DNA of 64,000 nucleotides, taken from Campanula takesimana (lineage: Eukaryota > Streptophyta > Magnoliopsida > Asterales > Campanulaceae). The translations under genes and the position numbers were made by a program. The notes under the pieces were generated by a model. That model was not told where the DNA came from. It ran no database searches and saw nothing but the letters and a program-made list of their open reading frames with translations. How positions within the stretch are numbered: the stretch's first letter is position 1; each line of letters starts with the position of its first letter. The stretch lies in assembly GCA_026119855.1 (NCBI GenBank), contig JAOWBW010000389.1, positions 558,001 through 622,000 on the forward strand, read 5' to 3'. Shown piece by piece: positions 1 to 11,600 of the stretch.

Positions 1-1427
1 ATTTATGTCACTATTCCAAGAATATCTTTTTTCCGAAAAAAGATTCCAAAATCCAGGTAAGGGAATGGGGGCTGTCTAAAGTCTAATGCATGTTTGGATA
101 AAATGTGACATATTAGAAAGGAAGAAGGGGAAGGTGATGGGAATGAGGGAAAGGATAAGTACAGATTGACAAAAATGGGGATGGGTCTCTTTTAAATAGT
201 TTTGTCCATTTCAGGGAAATCTTATGTACTTGTACTAGTGGGTACCAGAAATACAAAACCATCAATTTCATGATAACGATGGTACAACTACATGATGCAC
301 GAACAACAACTTGTGGGGGTCTGTTAAAGGGTCTCTGATGTAGTTTTATACCCTACAAGCAGCAAACGACCTTTTCCGAGTCATACTGCAAACACATAAC
401 CTCTAACAAATTTATTGTTGCATAAACCTTAATGTTGTACAAGGATCACGCTTTTATCCATCCAAAGCAATGAGATTTCAATCTTAAGAAGCCAAATATT
501 TTGGAATGAAATTTTCGTGGGAAGAAAAAGAAGGGAAGGGCAATTTGGTCTATTGCAATTGTAAGAAGTCCATATGACGATTCATGTTAGCTGACCCCAA
601 ACTATTTTGGGACTAAGACTTTGTTCTTGTTTTTTTTAGGAGTATTGGTTGACGTGTCATCAAGAACTACTCAATTTCAACATTATTGTTGTAAAATTAT
701 TAATAGTCAGTACGTTTTCTTCACACTGAAATAACTTGAAAAGAAGAACAAAAGCATACCATATAAAAAAGATTACTTGTAATTCATTCAATGACTGGAA
801 ATTGACATTTATAACAGGATAATAACTGGGATGAAATGAGCTGACACTCTTTTCAGTTGGTCAAACTTGGTAGTCCTCATCCTCATAGTCAAACCCTGTT
901 CACACACTCTACCAAAAACCTTGAACCTTCCCAAACAAACCCCTCAAAAAGGCCTCTTTTGAATCTACGTCAGTGCAAGTACTTGCTCAACACTTGGGTT
1001 TCCATTTTCTTTCCACGTCCTAATAAAGTCAACAAACATGGTTGCTAAATATTTCCGCAAAATTGCATTCACATCTAAGCATACCAAACCCCTTCTCCCT
1101 CTCTATCCCTTTTTCGTGTCATTCTCACAGGCACAAGTGATTGTATATATCTCATAATCATCTTTTAGGTAACGTCATAGAATACGAAAGCCAAGACTAG
1201 AGTCAATGAAGCTGAATTTAGTTCCAATTGCAAAAACAAGAATTCGATTTGGGCAATCCATCCGACATTTAAGAAAGCTTAGACCTTTACTCAGGAAAAC
1301 CTTAGTGTTAAGAATAATGTACAAATAAGGAAAATAAAGCACAAGTGCTTTTTTCAGAATCTCTTTTCATAAGGTCAGATTAAGATGTTACAGGAGTTAG
1401 ACATTGAGATACATACCAAACTTAGAA
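1..1427. other. 3' flank of the SH3 gene, no gene seen
   Basis: AT-rich sequence downstream of the minus-strand SH3P2-like gene. It should contain that gene's 3' UTR next to 1427. I see no convincing open frame, tRNA or complete transposon. Short open frames here show no recognisable domain. Confidence 0.6.
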
Positions 1428-2637
1428 TTAATACAGTTCAGCCACCTTGCTTGCAAGAATTTTCTCTCGCTTTTCTACGTACTCGTATGGGAACCAACCT
1501 GCTTTCCCTTGGCATTCACCTTCAGCCCAACCATTATTTGATACCTGAAGAGAATTCAGAAAACATCAATCAAGTGAGATAAGCAATACTCTCTCCTTCC
1601 CTCAATGAATGTCCAAAATTCACTTTGAGGGACATTTGCAACAATGTTGAACTTAAGCATTGTTAGTAACGTAAGTACATAAATACCCTCAATGATCCCC
1701 AATAGCATACTAAACAAAGACATTCAGCAATAACGTAACTAAAAGCATATTTATCACCAATATTTTGTCCATGAGAGGCGAGAATACCTCAAGTTTAAAA
1801 AGAATTGACTCAACAAATTAGATTAGGGAAATTTTCTCCAGACCCATAACAGATGAATATAAAATTTTACAGTTAAAGAACTTGATTGTCATTAACTTGA
1901 GAGAAATTTATACTCCTACTGTTCCCCAAAAAAAACTACTGTCTATTTTTTATACCAAATATATAGTCCCATTCTAAAGAGGTTAAAATTTATTGCAATT
2001 TTAAGGAGGTACTAAAAAGGAAAGCTATATTTTTAAAAGCTTAACTTGTCATATGACTATGAGGTTTTTTATTGTCGAGGGAGTATCTCTTTGTACCCAA
2101 AATAAACAATAACAATTCGCGGGGGGGGGGGGGGGGGGGAGATTATCTCTCTCAATGTAGTCATTAAGAAACAAAACGGCATAAAGAAGCTGATTATCAA
2201 CTCTGTAATATTGCCATAGACAATGTTAAACGAACACTGGATACATTTACAGAAGAATGAATCAGAAAGGAAGACTGACCTTCCGGATGACAACACAGTC
2301 TCCAACTGACAGTGTCAACTCCGCTTCCGATTCCGCCTGATATGAGTGCACGACCTACAAAGACAAAAGTGACATCGAAGTTCCGTGACCCAGATAAAAG
2401 ATTCCAATCCTTTCACTAAATCAAAGAAGAAAGCAAAAGAAACAGAAGGGCCACCTCTCCCAGGAAGTATTCCTTATCATCTGTTGACCCACCATGTGGC
2501 CGAGAAGAAAATACACCACCAACTTCTTCATAGGATGGAGGCAAATTCATGCTGGTAACTGCTGCACTAGGAGAAGCTTCAACCCTTTGACGCTCCGACA
2601 ATATCTATAGTAAAAAGTGACATCAAGCACCATTATC

Positions 2638-2677
<40 letters not shown>

Positions 2678-5600
2678 ATCAAGAAGAGAGGGCCAACATT
2701 AGTCCATACCTTGCCCTCGAGCAGATCAAGAATATGTACAACTTTCTGATGATAATCACGCTCCGCCTCGATCTTCAGATTAAGACTTATGTTAACTTCA
2801 GTTTCAGAATCTAATCTCCAAAAATATTAAAGAAAAAAATTAAAACAAGACAAAATGGGTGACATACCATGGTTATAAGCCGCTGTAGAGTCAATCTCTG
2901 TTGTTGACCTTCGACAGCAGCCATTGCCACAGTAGCTTCTTTACCCAATACAGCCATGCTTGATTTCAGCTCCTGAAGCTTTGCTTCAGCAGCTTCTAAT
3001 TTAAGTACATTATCGGGATTACCATTAGACTCTCTTACTTTTACCTGCCGTCTCGCAACTTCAATTACCTGCAGAAAAAGGAAGTGCAACACATAAAGGC
3101 GTGGATTGAGAAGAAAATGCTGAAACTCTAGGCTCCGATGTTCCGCGTAAACGACTTGCGGAAACTGATTTCCCGGAAAATGTTTTCCGGAAAATGACAT
3201 AAACATGTTTTCGCTTGTTTGGTAAATCTAAAGAAATTGTTTTCCTAAAAATATTTTCATATGAGAAAAAAAAAATGACCGGGGTAGGGGTACGGTAAAC
3301 GTGTTGGTGGGGGTGGGGGAGTTGTTAAAAAATGTGAGTAAAAATAATATTTATTTATTACTATTATTTTATTTTTTTTTTATTTTTTTTTTTTTGGGGG
3401 GGGGGGGGGTAAGGTAGAATGGGGTGGGGATGGGATGGATGGAGGGGGTGGGTAGTGTGGGGGTGTATGCGGAGGTGGGTAGTGTGGGGGTAAGGTAGAA
3501 TGGGGTGGGGATGGGATGGATGGAGGGGGTGGGTAGTGTGGGGGTGTATGCGGAGGTGGTTGTGTGAGTGAGGGTGTTAACATTTTTTGGAAAATGACAT
3601 ACTGAGGAGAAATCCGTAAGTCATTTTACTTAGAAAAGTGTGAAAAATATTTTCCCCATTTTCCGGTGCTTAACAAACACCGGAAAATTGGGGAAAACAT
3701 TTTCCGGAAAACGCTTTCCTCCAAATAAACGGAGCCTAGATTTTCTTGAGACTGTAACTTTGTGGCCCTACCTGAGCTTCAGCTTCCTGTCTCACTCTAT
3801 CGTATCGTTGAGCAAGATGTCGGGCATCCTCTAAAGCAGCTCCCGTTACCATTGCTCTCAAAGGCTCTGCAACCTGAAGCATTAGGTACTTACGAATATC
3901 AATTAACAACAGAAAATGATACCTGCAAAAATGTGGTATTTATGTAACCTGGTATTTCAAGATTTAATGTTAATGATCGCCATATTTCTCCCAAAAAAGA
4001 AGAAGACCATGACAAGGCAGAAAAAAGAATCAAGCAGACTAAATCAAAGGAGAGCAGTACGGTCCGAATTTGGATAATTGATGGAAAAAAAGCAAACTAA
4101 ACAAGTTAATAGAACGTCAATTAAACAGATCTCCTAGCCGTTGAAGGGTCATGCACTGAAGAGCAGTCATGTATATTAGTGGTGGCAATAATTCTGGCAG
4201 TTGCTCAGAATTTCTAAAAGGAATCACTTTTTATGAATTTACTACATTCCATTTATAGTGGTAATTATCAAAAATGTGAACTATGATTATCTAGTAGATA
4301 GGGAAGGATATTGGCTAGTAATCGTGCTGATGTTTATCCAGTCAAAATGACATGCATCACGTCACGTAATCAATTCTGTTACAAAGTTTAAAGAAAGTAA
4401 CACAAACGCATTCATGATTAAAAGGAAATCACGAGTTAGGCTTGTTAATAATAGTTGGAAAGTTTTAACTTGAACTAAAGGAAGAAAAGTCTACATGCCT
4501 GTGTGCCAAGGCATTTCAAAAGATTTCCCCGTTCCTTTTCAATCTCAGCTTGACCTTTACTATAACTTAACGCAGCTTTTGATAGGGTATCGCTGCTGGT
4601 GCAAGTGTTTTCAGACCCATATTTCCTGCTGTCTTCCGCACATTTGTTACCTGCAGAAATAGTACAAATGTGGACACTGGCCTGAAATAAAATGCCACAA
4701 AAAGATGACAAAATAATAATAGCTCACCAATTTCATGTTGCTTTGATCCTGTGACAATAAACCCTTCCACACCTCGGACTAGATCTCTTTGAAAGTGCTG
4801 GTAAGTAAGAAATACGCGGTATAAATGTCAAGATAGACACTAATGTTACTCCCTCCTTCCCAAAATGAATGTTCAAAACTTTTTCAAGATTACACTTGAT
4901 TAACAGCAAACTTAAATCTTTTTAGACAGTCATGTTGGAACGGAGGTAGTATATGTCAAAGTATTAACATAAAGGTGGGTAACCTTGGCAGCACGAGTTG
5001 ATATATAGAGTTTCTCTAGCTTCTGATGCTGCTGTAGTTCTATTTCATTGGACACAGAATTATTGGAACCTCCTAGTCCACCAGAAAATTGCTTGAGAAC
5101 AGCCTACCATAGATATGAAAGCACAAATATCATCAATGTAGCAAGGAACGAGTGCAAGTGGTTCATTTTAGCTCTAAAGCATGAATCAAATCGGTTTCAA
5201 AATCAACCAATCAATCAAGGCTTCAAACCAAACAAAACCTAATAGATGAACGGCAGTTTGGTTCAATTTGGCTCGTCGGTTTAGGAAGTCTTATACTCCC
5301 TCTGTCCCGGAACAAATGTCCAACTTTCCATTTTGGTTTGTCCCAAAAAAAATGTCACATTACTAAAAGTAGGATATAAATGATGGTGATTTTCCTATAC
5401 TACCCATGTTAATAGACACAACCAATGCAATGTCATGGGAAGTACTACTCCACCTATATGAATAGATTGGGGCAATCAAGGAAACATAATTAAAAGCTTA
5501 AAAACATTGACTTGTCAACTATGACATTTATTCTGGGACAGAGGGAGTATTAAATTCTCCCAAACCAAAAAAGATAAACTGAGCTGACATTGAGATATCA

Positions 5601-6878
5601 ATCATTAATCAACAATATCATCCCACAGACCCAATGGTGGTAAGGTATCTAGCTACTTTAGACCTTTAAGTATAATTATATAAACTGATCTAATAATAAG
5701 GAAATGCAGCTCAAGCTGGCCTCTCTTGTGAATTAATGATTGAAACTGTTTACTTTACAACTAAAGCTACCAAAAACAGCCTCTGCACTTGGTGGGATAA
5801 GGATGCCTACATTGGACCTGCAATGGTCAAACCCTATTCATCGATATGCTCTTAGAGAAAGAAAAAACCAAGAATGGCGAGAAAAAAAGAAAAAAAAAAC
5901 ATTAATAGGAAAGATAAGGTGAAAAGACTTCATGATCACAAACACAAATCACATCATCTACACAGGGGTGATGTCAAGGGAAATGGTGAGCAAGGCAGGG
6001 ATCTAAAAATTGCTATAAAATTATGATACGCGGAGAATAAATACAAATACTTTCACGGGCTTTCTGCAGCTCCTGTTGCCAGAACACATCACTTTCCTTT
6101 ACCCACACCCTGCCATAACACACCAACACACCCAAATCGCATAATATTTTTTTTCATTTATTTTAGTCTCCGTTACATTCTTTTACGAAAAGGGGGTATC
6201 TCAATTGTAGCTTGTTTACTAACCTAAAATAACATATACTCCCCCGTCCCAAAATGAATGTCCGTTTTTGCTGAACAAGAGCAAAAACGGACATTCATTT
6301 TGGGACAAAGGTAGTAGTAATAGTTTTCAGATTCAAGCTTTATGGCAAGATTACCATCAAGAGTCTGTTGAAAGAGTTAAAGACATGGCACTCAAACTCC
6401 CAAAAAGGACCCACCCACATTAGCTCCCCTCTACTCAAATCAAAGGCATGCTACCAAACTGCATTAGGCAACTAGAACAGTTATCGGGTTCCTGATATAT
6501 TCAGTTAAACAAATGATGTTCCGATAGAATTTTGAGCATCAGAAGTTAGCCCCAACTTGAACCAAAACCCTAAGCACCACCAACAAAAAGCATCACTTTA
6601 TAAAGTAAAATAGTAATCTTGGAGCAAAATAACAAAGCATAACAGAAAATGAATTATCACTGTACACAACAATGAGATCAGATTCAAGCATTCAATCAAA
6701 ATGTGTCACCCTAAAATTTAAAAAATAAAATACTAGGACAAGAAAAGTGAAAATAAAAAGATTGTGAGGTAAAAAAAAAAAAAGGAGAGCAACGGGAGAT
6801 GTTGATGATAAAGTGTACCTGTTGCTGCTTAGCGACCTGTTCTCGGAGCCTTGAGGCTTGTTTCCGTATGGCATCCAT
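1428..6878 (-). CDS. SH3P2: SH3P2-like BAR/SH3 domain protein, 10 exons, 369 aa
   Basis: Exons in coding order are 6819-6878, 4984-5103, 4728-4797, 4499-4650, 3772-3873, 2868-3068, 2710-2772, 2455-2604, 2280-2354 and 1428-1544. They total 1110 nt and end in TAA. The start MDAIRKQASRLREQ, the tract LEKLYISTRAAK, the tract EDSRKYGSENTC and the end GWFPYEYVEKREKIL match plant SH3P1/2/3, whose usual length (about 370 aa) is the same. Residues 1 to about 250 form the charged helical BAR-like region. A proline-rich linker with PPSYEE follows, then a C-terminal SH3 domain at roughly 300-362. In the known family these proteins bind membranes and clathrin and act in endocytic and autophagosomal trafficking and at the cell plate; that role is inferred here. 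All introns are GT-AG except intron 4, whose donor reads CAG|GCATGT (a GC-AG intron). Introns 1, 2 and 5 carry MITEs. Confidence 0.95.
1913..2083. mobile_element. degenerate Stowaway-like MITE
   Basis: The ends resemble Stowaway termini (CTCCTACTGTTCCCC and GTCGAGGGAG) and TA flanks both sides. The interior is short and diverged. It lies in the intron between the last two SH3P2-like exons. Confidence 0.4.
2121..2139. repeat. G homopolymer, 19 bp
   Basis: An uninterrupted run of G in the last intron of the SH3P2-like gene. It is prone to slippage, so the assembled length may be unreliable. Confidence 0.9.
2639..2676. repeat. (TG)n microsatellite
   Basis: About 19 uninterrupted TG units in the intron between SH3P2-like exons 7 and 8, close to the acceptor of exon 8 on the minus strand. 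Likely polymorphic. Confidence 0.95.
3131..3736. mobile_element. Tourist-like (PIF/Harbinger type) MITE in intron 5
   Basis: Terminal inverted repeats begin GGCTCCG and end CGGAGCC, next to TA on both sides. Subterminal repeats of TTTTCCGGAAAA type occur at both ends. The same subterminal pattern occurs in the element at 14286-14859, which has a TAA target duplication. The superfamily call is tentative because the duplication here is palindromic. It lies wholly within an intron of the SH3P2-like gene. Confidence 0.65.
3397..3560. repeat. G-rich tandem duplication
   Basis: A 13-bp G run is followed by two near-identical units of roughly 75 bp made of GGGGT, GGGAT and GGTAG blocks. It lies inside the intronic MITE at 3131-3736. 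The plus strand has many GGG triplets that could form quadruplexes; the transcribed pre-mRNA of the host gene carries the C-rich complement. Confidence 0.8.
4849..4949. mobile_element. Stowaway MITE, 101 bp
   Basis: Termini CTCCCTCCTTCCC and GGAACGGAGGTAG are inverted copies with TA duplications at both edges. It lies in intron 2 of the SH3P2-like gene. Confidence 0.8.
5296..5547. mobile_element. Stowaway MITE, 252 bp
   Basis: Termini CTCCCTCTGTCCCGG and GGGACAGAGGGAG with TA on both sides, in intron 1 of the SH3P2-like gene. Its interior matches the element at 26949-27201 over most of the length, so both belong to one subfamily. Confidence 0.85.
6239..6314. mobile_element. minimal palindromic Stowaway MITE, 76 bp
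   Basis: The two arms pair almost completely. CCCAAAATGAATGTCCG and its complement flank a loop of about 10 nt, and TA duplications lie at each edge. It is in intron 1 of the SH3P2-like gene, so the pre-mRNA would contain a stable hairpin. Confidence 0.85.
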
Positions 6879-6889
6879 TCTTGAACCAG

Positions 6890-6947
6890 ATAGTGTTGGG
6901 AGAGGAAGGGAGGGGAGGGGAGGGGAGAGGAGAGGAGAGGAGAGAGT
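6890..6947 (-). repeat. purine-rich repeat in SH3P2-like leader
   Basis: GGGGA and GGAGA units just upstream of the SH3P2-like start codon appear as a CT-rich tract in the sense direction. Such pyrimidine tracts are common in plant 5' UTRs. It probably lies in the leader or core promoter. Confidence 0.6.
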
Positions 6948-6949
6948 TT

Positions 6950-7800
6950 GATAGTTTGAAAATGGGGTCGGGTTTCAGACACTACTTGTAGGACCCTCCG
7001 AACTCAGTTTAGGATCCGAATTGTCCCCGTCCATGTCCCTCCCTCCCTCCGTACTAGAATTTTCCAACAATTGCTAACACCAACCCTACTCTTACTTATT
7101 TGGACTTTCCTACTTCCCACACTCAATTGGGAATTTTTTTTCCCACTTTTCACTTTTAGACATTTTAAATTGAAAAATTATGTTGTAAGATGTAGGTACT
7201 CCATACCTCACGATACACGACTTTAAATAAAATAAAGTTTCATTATGAGCTATGGTTTTGCTTTATACATTATTAACCAGTGTAACCCGTCGAATTTCGA
7301 CGGGAATAATAAAATTAATTAATTAAAAAAATATAATGCAAAGCATTTTCATACTAAGAGAGAGATAGAGAAAGATAGAGTCTTAAAATTATAGTTCAGG
7401 ATTAAAAAAAAGACTAAAGATAATGTGTTGTCACTCAACCCTTTTGAATTTAAAAAAAAATGTTATTTTAATACATCTAAAAAAATTTAATAAATACACT
7501 AAAAAATTATTTTTGTCTATTTTAATCCCCTTTGTTTTTTATAAAATTTCTGATATGATATCATTTTGATCCCCTTCTATTCCAAATTTCTATAATAAGT
7601 AAAAATAAATCCACAAGCAATCTCGACCCCCGGCCAAAAATTTTGGCTTCGCCTCTGTACCTAGTTGCTATTTATTGTTGCGAAACCTATGTCAACTTAA
7701 ATAAAATGAAAATTCCATATTACATTTGATGAAACACATTGTTTAAGTATCCATGTGCATAATAACTTTTTAATTAGTTTAAAAAAAATCTCTAAAATTT
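6950..7800. other. AT-rich upstream region with possible Helitron-type 3' end
   Basis: This is the promoter side of the SH3P2-like gene followed by AT-rich sequence with no open frame. At 7288-7306 there is a perfect 19-nt palindrome, CCCGTCGAATTTCGACGGG. Read on the minus strand it is followed by TTACACTGG. A hairpin a few bases before CTRR is the pattern of a Helitron 3' terminus. I could not find a matching 5' terminus. Confidence 0.35.
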
Positions 7801-7808
7801 GACTCTTA

Positions 7809-8323
7809 GGGCAACTCCAATGGTAGGTATCAAATGCAAATTTTGATACCTATGATAAAGTACTAGCATCTCCAATGGTATTATCAATAGGTACCAAAAT
7901 TTGGTGTGGTACTAAGCAAGGTAGCAAATTTGCTACCTTGCTTAGTACCAGACCAAATTTTTGATATCTATTGTTAGTGTTTTAAAGAATTGTTAAACAT
8001 AGTGCAAAAATATTTATCATGTTAATTAATTATCAAGTTAAAAATTGTAATTTAAAATATATATTTTTTTTGTTTTTATATAATTATTTACAAAATTATT
8101 TTTTTAATTTAAAACATAATTAATTCAAGTAATGATCATATATTGAAATTATTTATCATTTTAAAAATATTAATAAAGTTAATAACCATTAAAAATTAAT
8201 TTGGTACCAAAATTCTGATACCTATGATTGGAGATGATTTTTTGATACCATGTGAATAGTACACATAGGTACCAAAATTTGATTTTGATACCTATGGAGT
8301 AAGGACCACCATTGGATTTGCCC
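7809..8323. mobile_element. Tourist-like MITE, 515 bp, TTA duplication
   Basis: Starts GGGCAACTCCAATGG and ends CCATTGGATTTGCCC, flanked by TTA on both sides (7806-7808 and 8324-8326). The TTA duplication and GGGC ends fit PIF/Harbinger. An internal palindrome at about 7905-7962 contains TACTAAGCAAGGTAGCAAAT and its complement. Confidence 0.8.
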
Positions 8324-8326
8324 TTA

Positions 8327-9000
8327 GAGGAACACTATAAATTAGATAAACTTTAGAGAGCGAAAAAGCATTTTTCTACCAACTTATTTTAACGAACGGG
8401 ATGAAGGTTTAACTTTTGGAATGAAGAGAGAATGCCAAAATCACTGAAACACCAAAGTCACTCCTAAGTCAGTGCCAACAGCTTGCAGGAAATATGAGAA
8501 GAGTTTGAGACAGACAGAAACCCAGCTATCACTCATTCGGTATAACAAATGCGTGTTAAAAGCTATTCCAAACCAAAGTATGACGATACCTGACCGAGCA
8601 TAAATGTTGATCATTAACATACCTCTTGCCAATTACCAAGGTCAACTTTACAAACTCCATGAACAATAACTGGAATAAAAGTTAACATAATATTCAAGTT
8701 TAAAAAAAAAAAAAAAAAAACTACTACTAATGCTTTGAGAAGCAAAGCAGGCTCTCAAGCTATACAAGCATTTACATTTCTAGATACAATTTCAATAACC
8801 CATTATGTTAAATATCATACTTCAACCCCCTGCCCTAAAGAACTCAGGCCAGGTTGTTCGTTCTAACATACTATGAGTGTAAAGAAAACACTCCATTTCA
8901 TTGCTAAAGCCTAAATGAAGATAAATGATGTTGAACGAAACAGTAGAATAAGATGTGAAGACTACATGAGGTAGTTAGATTCATCAATTATCAGACTACC
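8327..9000. other. intergenic, no gene recognised
   Basis: Mixed AT-rich sequence between the Tourist-like MITE and the copia remnant. A 63-codon open frame on the minus strand (8441-8632) has no features I recognise. No 3' LTR of the adjacent copia element is visible here. Confidence 0.5.
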
Positions 9001-9760
9001 TTAAATGAGAAAAATTGTAAGTGTCGAAAAGAGAATCAGGGACGATAACGGGGAGCTTATCAATGTACATAAGGTGTCTTGCATTTTGGGATGGAGAGTA
9101 GCCAACAAAGATGCATGGGGCGGATTTGGGAGCAAGTTTATGAGATGTATAAGGGCGAAGCCACGGGTAACAGAGACACCCAAAGGAGCGAAGTTTGGAG
9201 TAGTTGGGTGGAGTGCGGAAGAGGCGGAGATATGGGGAGTCATGTTGGAGTGTAGGAGTGGGAAGTCGATTGATAAGGTAGACAGCTGTGATGAAGGCAT
9301 GAGACCAAAATGAGAGTGGTAGTTGGGCATGAGAAAGAAGGGCAAGACCGGTTTCGACAATGTGACGATGTCGGCGTTCGGCAAAGCCGTTGTGTTCAGG
9401 AGTGTGGGGTGGGGAGGTAAGGTGAGAGATCCCGTCTTGTAAAAGAGAGGGAGTGAGTTTGAGATACTCGCCACCATTGTCAGAGAAGAACTATCGGATA
9501 GGGCGAGAGAAGTATTTTTCGACAAGGTTTTTGAACCTATAAAAGGTCGGGTAGGTGTCGGATTTATTTTTGAGAGGGTATAGCCATGTGTATTTTGTAT
9601 AGTGGTCAACGAAAATGACATAGTATTTGTAGTTGTCATATGAGTAAACAGGTGAGGTCCATACATCAGAGAAGATAAGATCAAGAGGTGCAGTGGAGTG
9701 AAGAGTAGAGATAGAAAAGGGAAGTTTATGACTTTTATTGATTTTGCAAGCATTACAGTG
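9001..9760 (-). pseudogene. copia integrase core remnant
   Basis: Read in the correct minus-strand frame, this encodes LDLIFSDVWTSP, VIFVDHYTKYTWLYPL and SDNGGEY, followed by HTPEHNGFAERRHRHIVE. These are the usual copia integrase core blocks, with D and D and the E of the RRHRHIVE block in place. An in-frame TAG at 9491-9493 interrupts it just before FFSDNGG. The long minus-strand open frame over the same interval is a shifted frame without domains. Confidence 0.8.
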
Positions 9761-9801
9761 AGAAATAGAACTAGGAGGAATGGATAAAGAAAATTGTCTA
9801 T

Positions 9802-11252
9802 CTAAGAGGGAAACAATAGGGGGGAGGGGTGGCCTAGTCTATGGTGCCAAGATGATAGTGTTGAGGAGGCTGCAACATGAGCTTGTGGAGAGGGAGGAGT
9901 CCAAAGGTAGACGCCACGATCAAGGGTGCCTTGGAGAAGAACGTTGTTGGTCGAGATTGCCTTAATAAGAAAGGAAGATTGTGAGAACTCAACAGTGGCA
10001 TGATTATCTTTGCAAAATTGAGATACTGAAAGAATGTTACGAGAGATACGAGGAACATGTAGAACATTGTTGAAAATGAGAGAGGAAGAAGGAAGAGTAA
10101 GAGAGAAAGAACCTATGTTGGATATGGGAAGAGCAGTGCCATCACCAATGAGAACATCACCACTACCATTATAAGGGTGATGGAGAGAGAGGTTGGAGAG
10201 GTCACTAGTGATATGATGAGTGGCACCACTGTCCATAAGCCAAGAAACTGGAGGGGGCGGGGTAGGAGCGGTGGCGGTGTTGGCTTGTGCGGTTGGAGCG
10301 GTGGACTGACGTGGGCGACGGTTGGAGGTAGGGGGTGGGGGAAACGTGACGTTTGGGTAGTCACGGCGGAATTGGTGACACTCAGAGATGACATGGCCAA
10401 TGTAGCGACAATATTGACACTTACCTTTAAAGGTAGTAGGGGAGGAGGAGTGGGCGGAGGGAGTGGTGGGTGTGGGTAGAAGGGGTGGAGGATTATGTGG
10501 GCGGGGAGTAGATCGGGGTTGGAACTGAGCAGCGTGGGCAGTCATTGGAAGAGTAGGGTTGGAGTTCTGATGTGCGGCCGGGTTAGGGTTTTGGTGTTTG
10601 AGGGTGAGCTCATGGTGAAGAAGCTTTTCGTGGAGAGCTTCAAAGGATATGGGGTTGTCACGAGCACGGACAGAGTCAATAATGGATTTGTAGGGTTCAT
10701 AGTCAAGGCCTTGAAGAATTTTGGCTATGATGTCTTCGGAATCCATGGGTTTTCCAAGAATAGCAAGTTTGTCAGTGGTTGTTTTGATTGACTGCATGTA
10801 GTCGGTGATTGATAGTGAGGCTTTGGTGATGGAGGCAAGGTGATCTTTGAGTTGGAGAATGTGGCCACGGGAGGATTGGCATAGGTTGATTGAAGAGTGG
10901 CCCAGGCTTCATGAGAGGTTTTTGCTTGGTAAACAAGGGGTGCTACTGCAGTGTCAAGGGTGCCAAGAAGGGCACCAAGGATGAGTCGGTCTTGACGTTG
11001 CCAGGTGATATGGGCTGGGTTTGCGGTGGTTTTGGCGTCGGTGGTGATTGTTTCAGGTGGGATGGGGTAGGAACCATCAACATACTTGAGAAGGTCTAAT
11101 CCAAAGAGAAGAGAGGTAAGTTGGGATGCCCAGGCAAGATAGGTTAAAGGTGTGAGCATTTTGCAGTTGGAGAGGTCGACAAGAATAAGAGGGTTGTTGG
11201 GGTCGGCGGGGTTGTGAAGGTAGGAGGAGGAAGAAGCACCGGAGTTGGTCAT
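9802..11252 (-). pseudogene. copia gag-protease-GAG_pre-integrase remnant
   Basis: The gag N-terminus runs from 11252 and keeps its frame to about 10875. There a frameshift moves the continuation into the frame that is open from 10797 to 9802. The second part holds a CX2CX4HX4C zinc knuckle (CQYCRYIGHVISEC, about 10378-10419), a retroviral-type aspartic protease motif DSGATHH (near 10233) and the GAG_pre-integrase signature WHHRLGHP near its end. These domains in this order define Ty1/copia Gag-Pol. The upstream frame begins MTNSGASSSS. Confidence 0.85.
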
Positions 11253-11519
11253 GGTGGGAGGTGGCCAAAGAAAATAAGAAATGTGTTTGGATCGATTAGG
11301 GTTCTGGTACCATAAAGAGAAAATGGCAAAAGATACTTTTCATTGATGGAGTTACACAATATATATACAAGTGATCCTAGGGTTTCTTAACAGAAGATAT
11401 GCACAATCTTCTAATCTATACAAGAGATAATATCAATCTTTACATTTGAAATGAAGATATTTACTAAATATAACAAACTATGATATGGAATGATCATGTG
11501 GGTCCGGATCATGTGGTCC

Positions 11520-11600
11520 GGATGTTTCGTGCGGTCGATGTTGCGGTCGATGGTGCGGTCGGACATGCGGTCGATGTCGGACATGCGGTCGATGATGTAT
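11520..11600. repeat. short GCGGTCGATG minisatellite
   Basis: Degenerate repeats of GCGGTCGATG and CGGACATGCGGTC run through this stretch, at the outer part of the presumed copia LTR. They are far more GC- and CpG-rich than the surroundings. Confidence 0.7.

Noticed and set aside
3380..3583. Proline-rich 67-codon open frame
   Set aside because: It is produced by the G-rich tandem repeat inside an intronic MITE and uses a non-ATG or repeat-derived start.
6055..6115. A coding-looking segment in SH3P2-like intron 1
   Set aside because: Any splice-compatible frame into it meets a stop or breaks the frame, and the family protein has no counterpart between exon 1 and exon 2.
9001..9753. 250-codon minus-strand open frame
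   Set aside because: It is a shifted frame over the integrase core. The neighbouring frame gives the real motifs (SDNGGEY, HTPEHNG).
9005..11099. Several plus-strand open frames of 60-102 codons across the copia region
   Set aside because: They are the complement of the minus-strand gag-pol remnant and show no domain. The minus-strand translation has zinc-knuckle, protease and integrase motifs.
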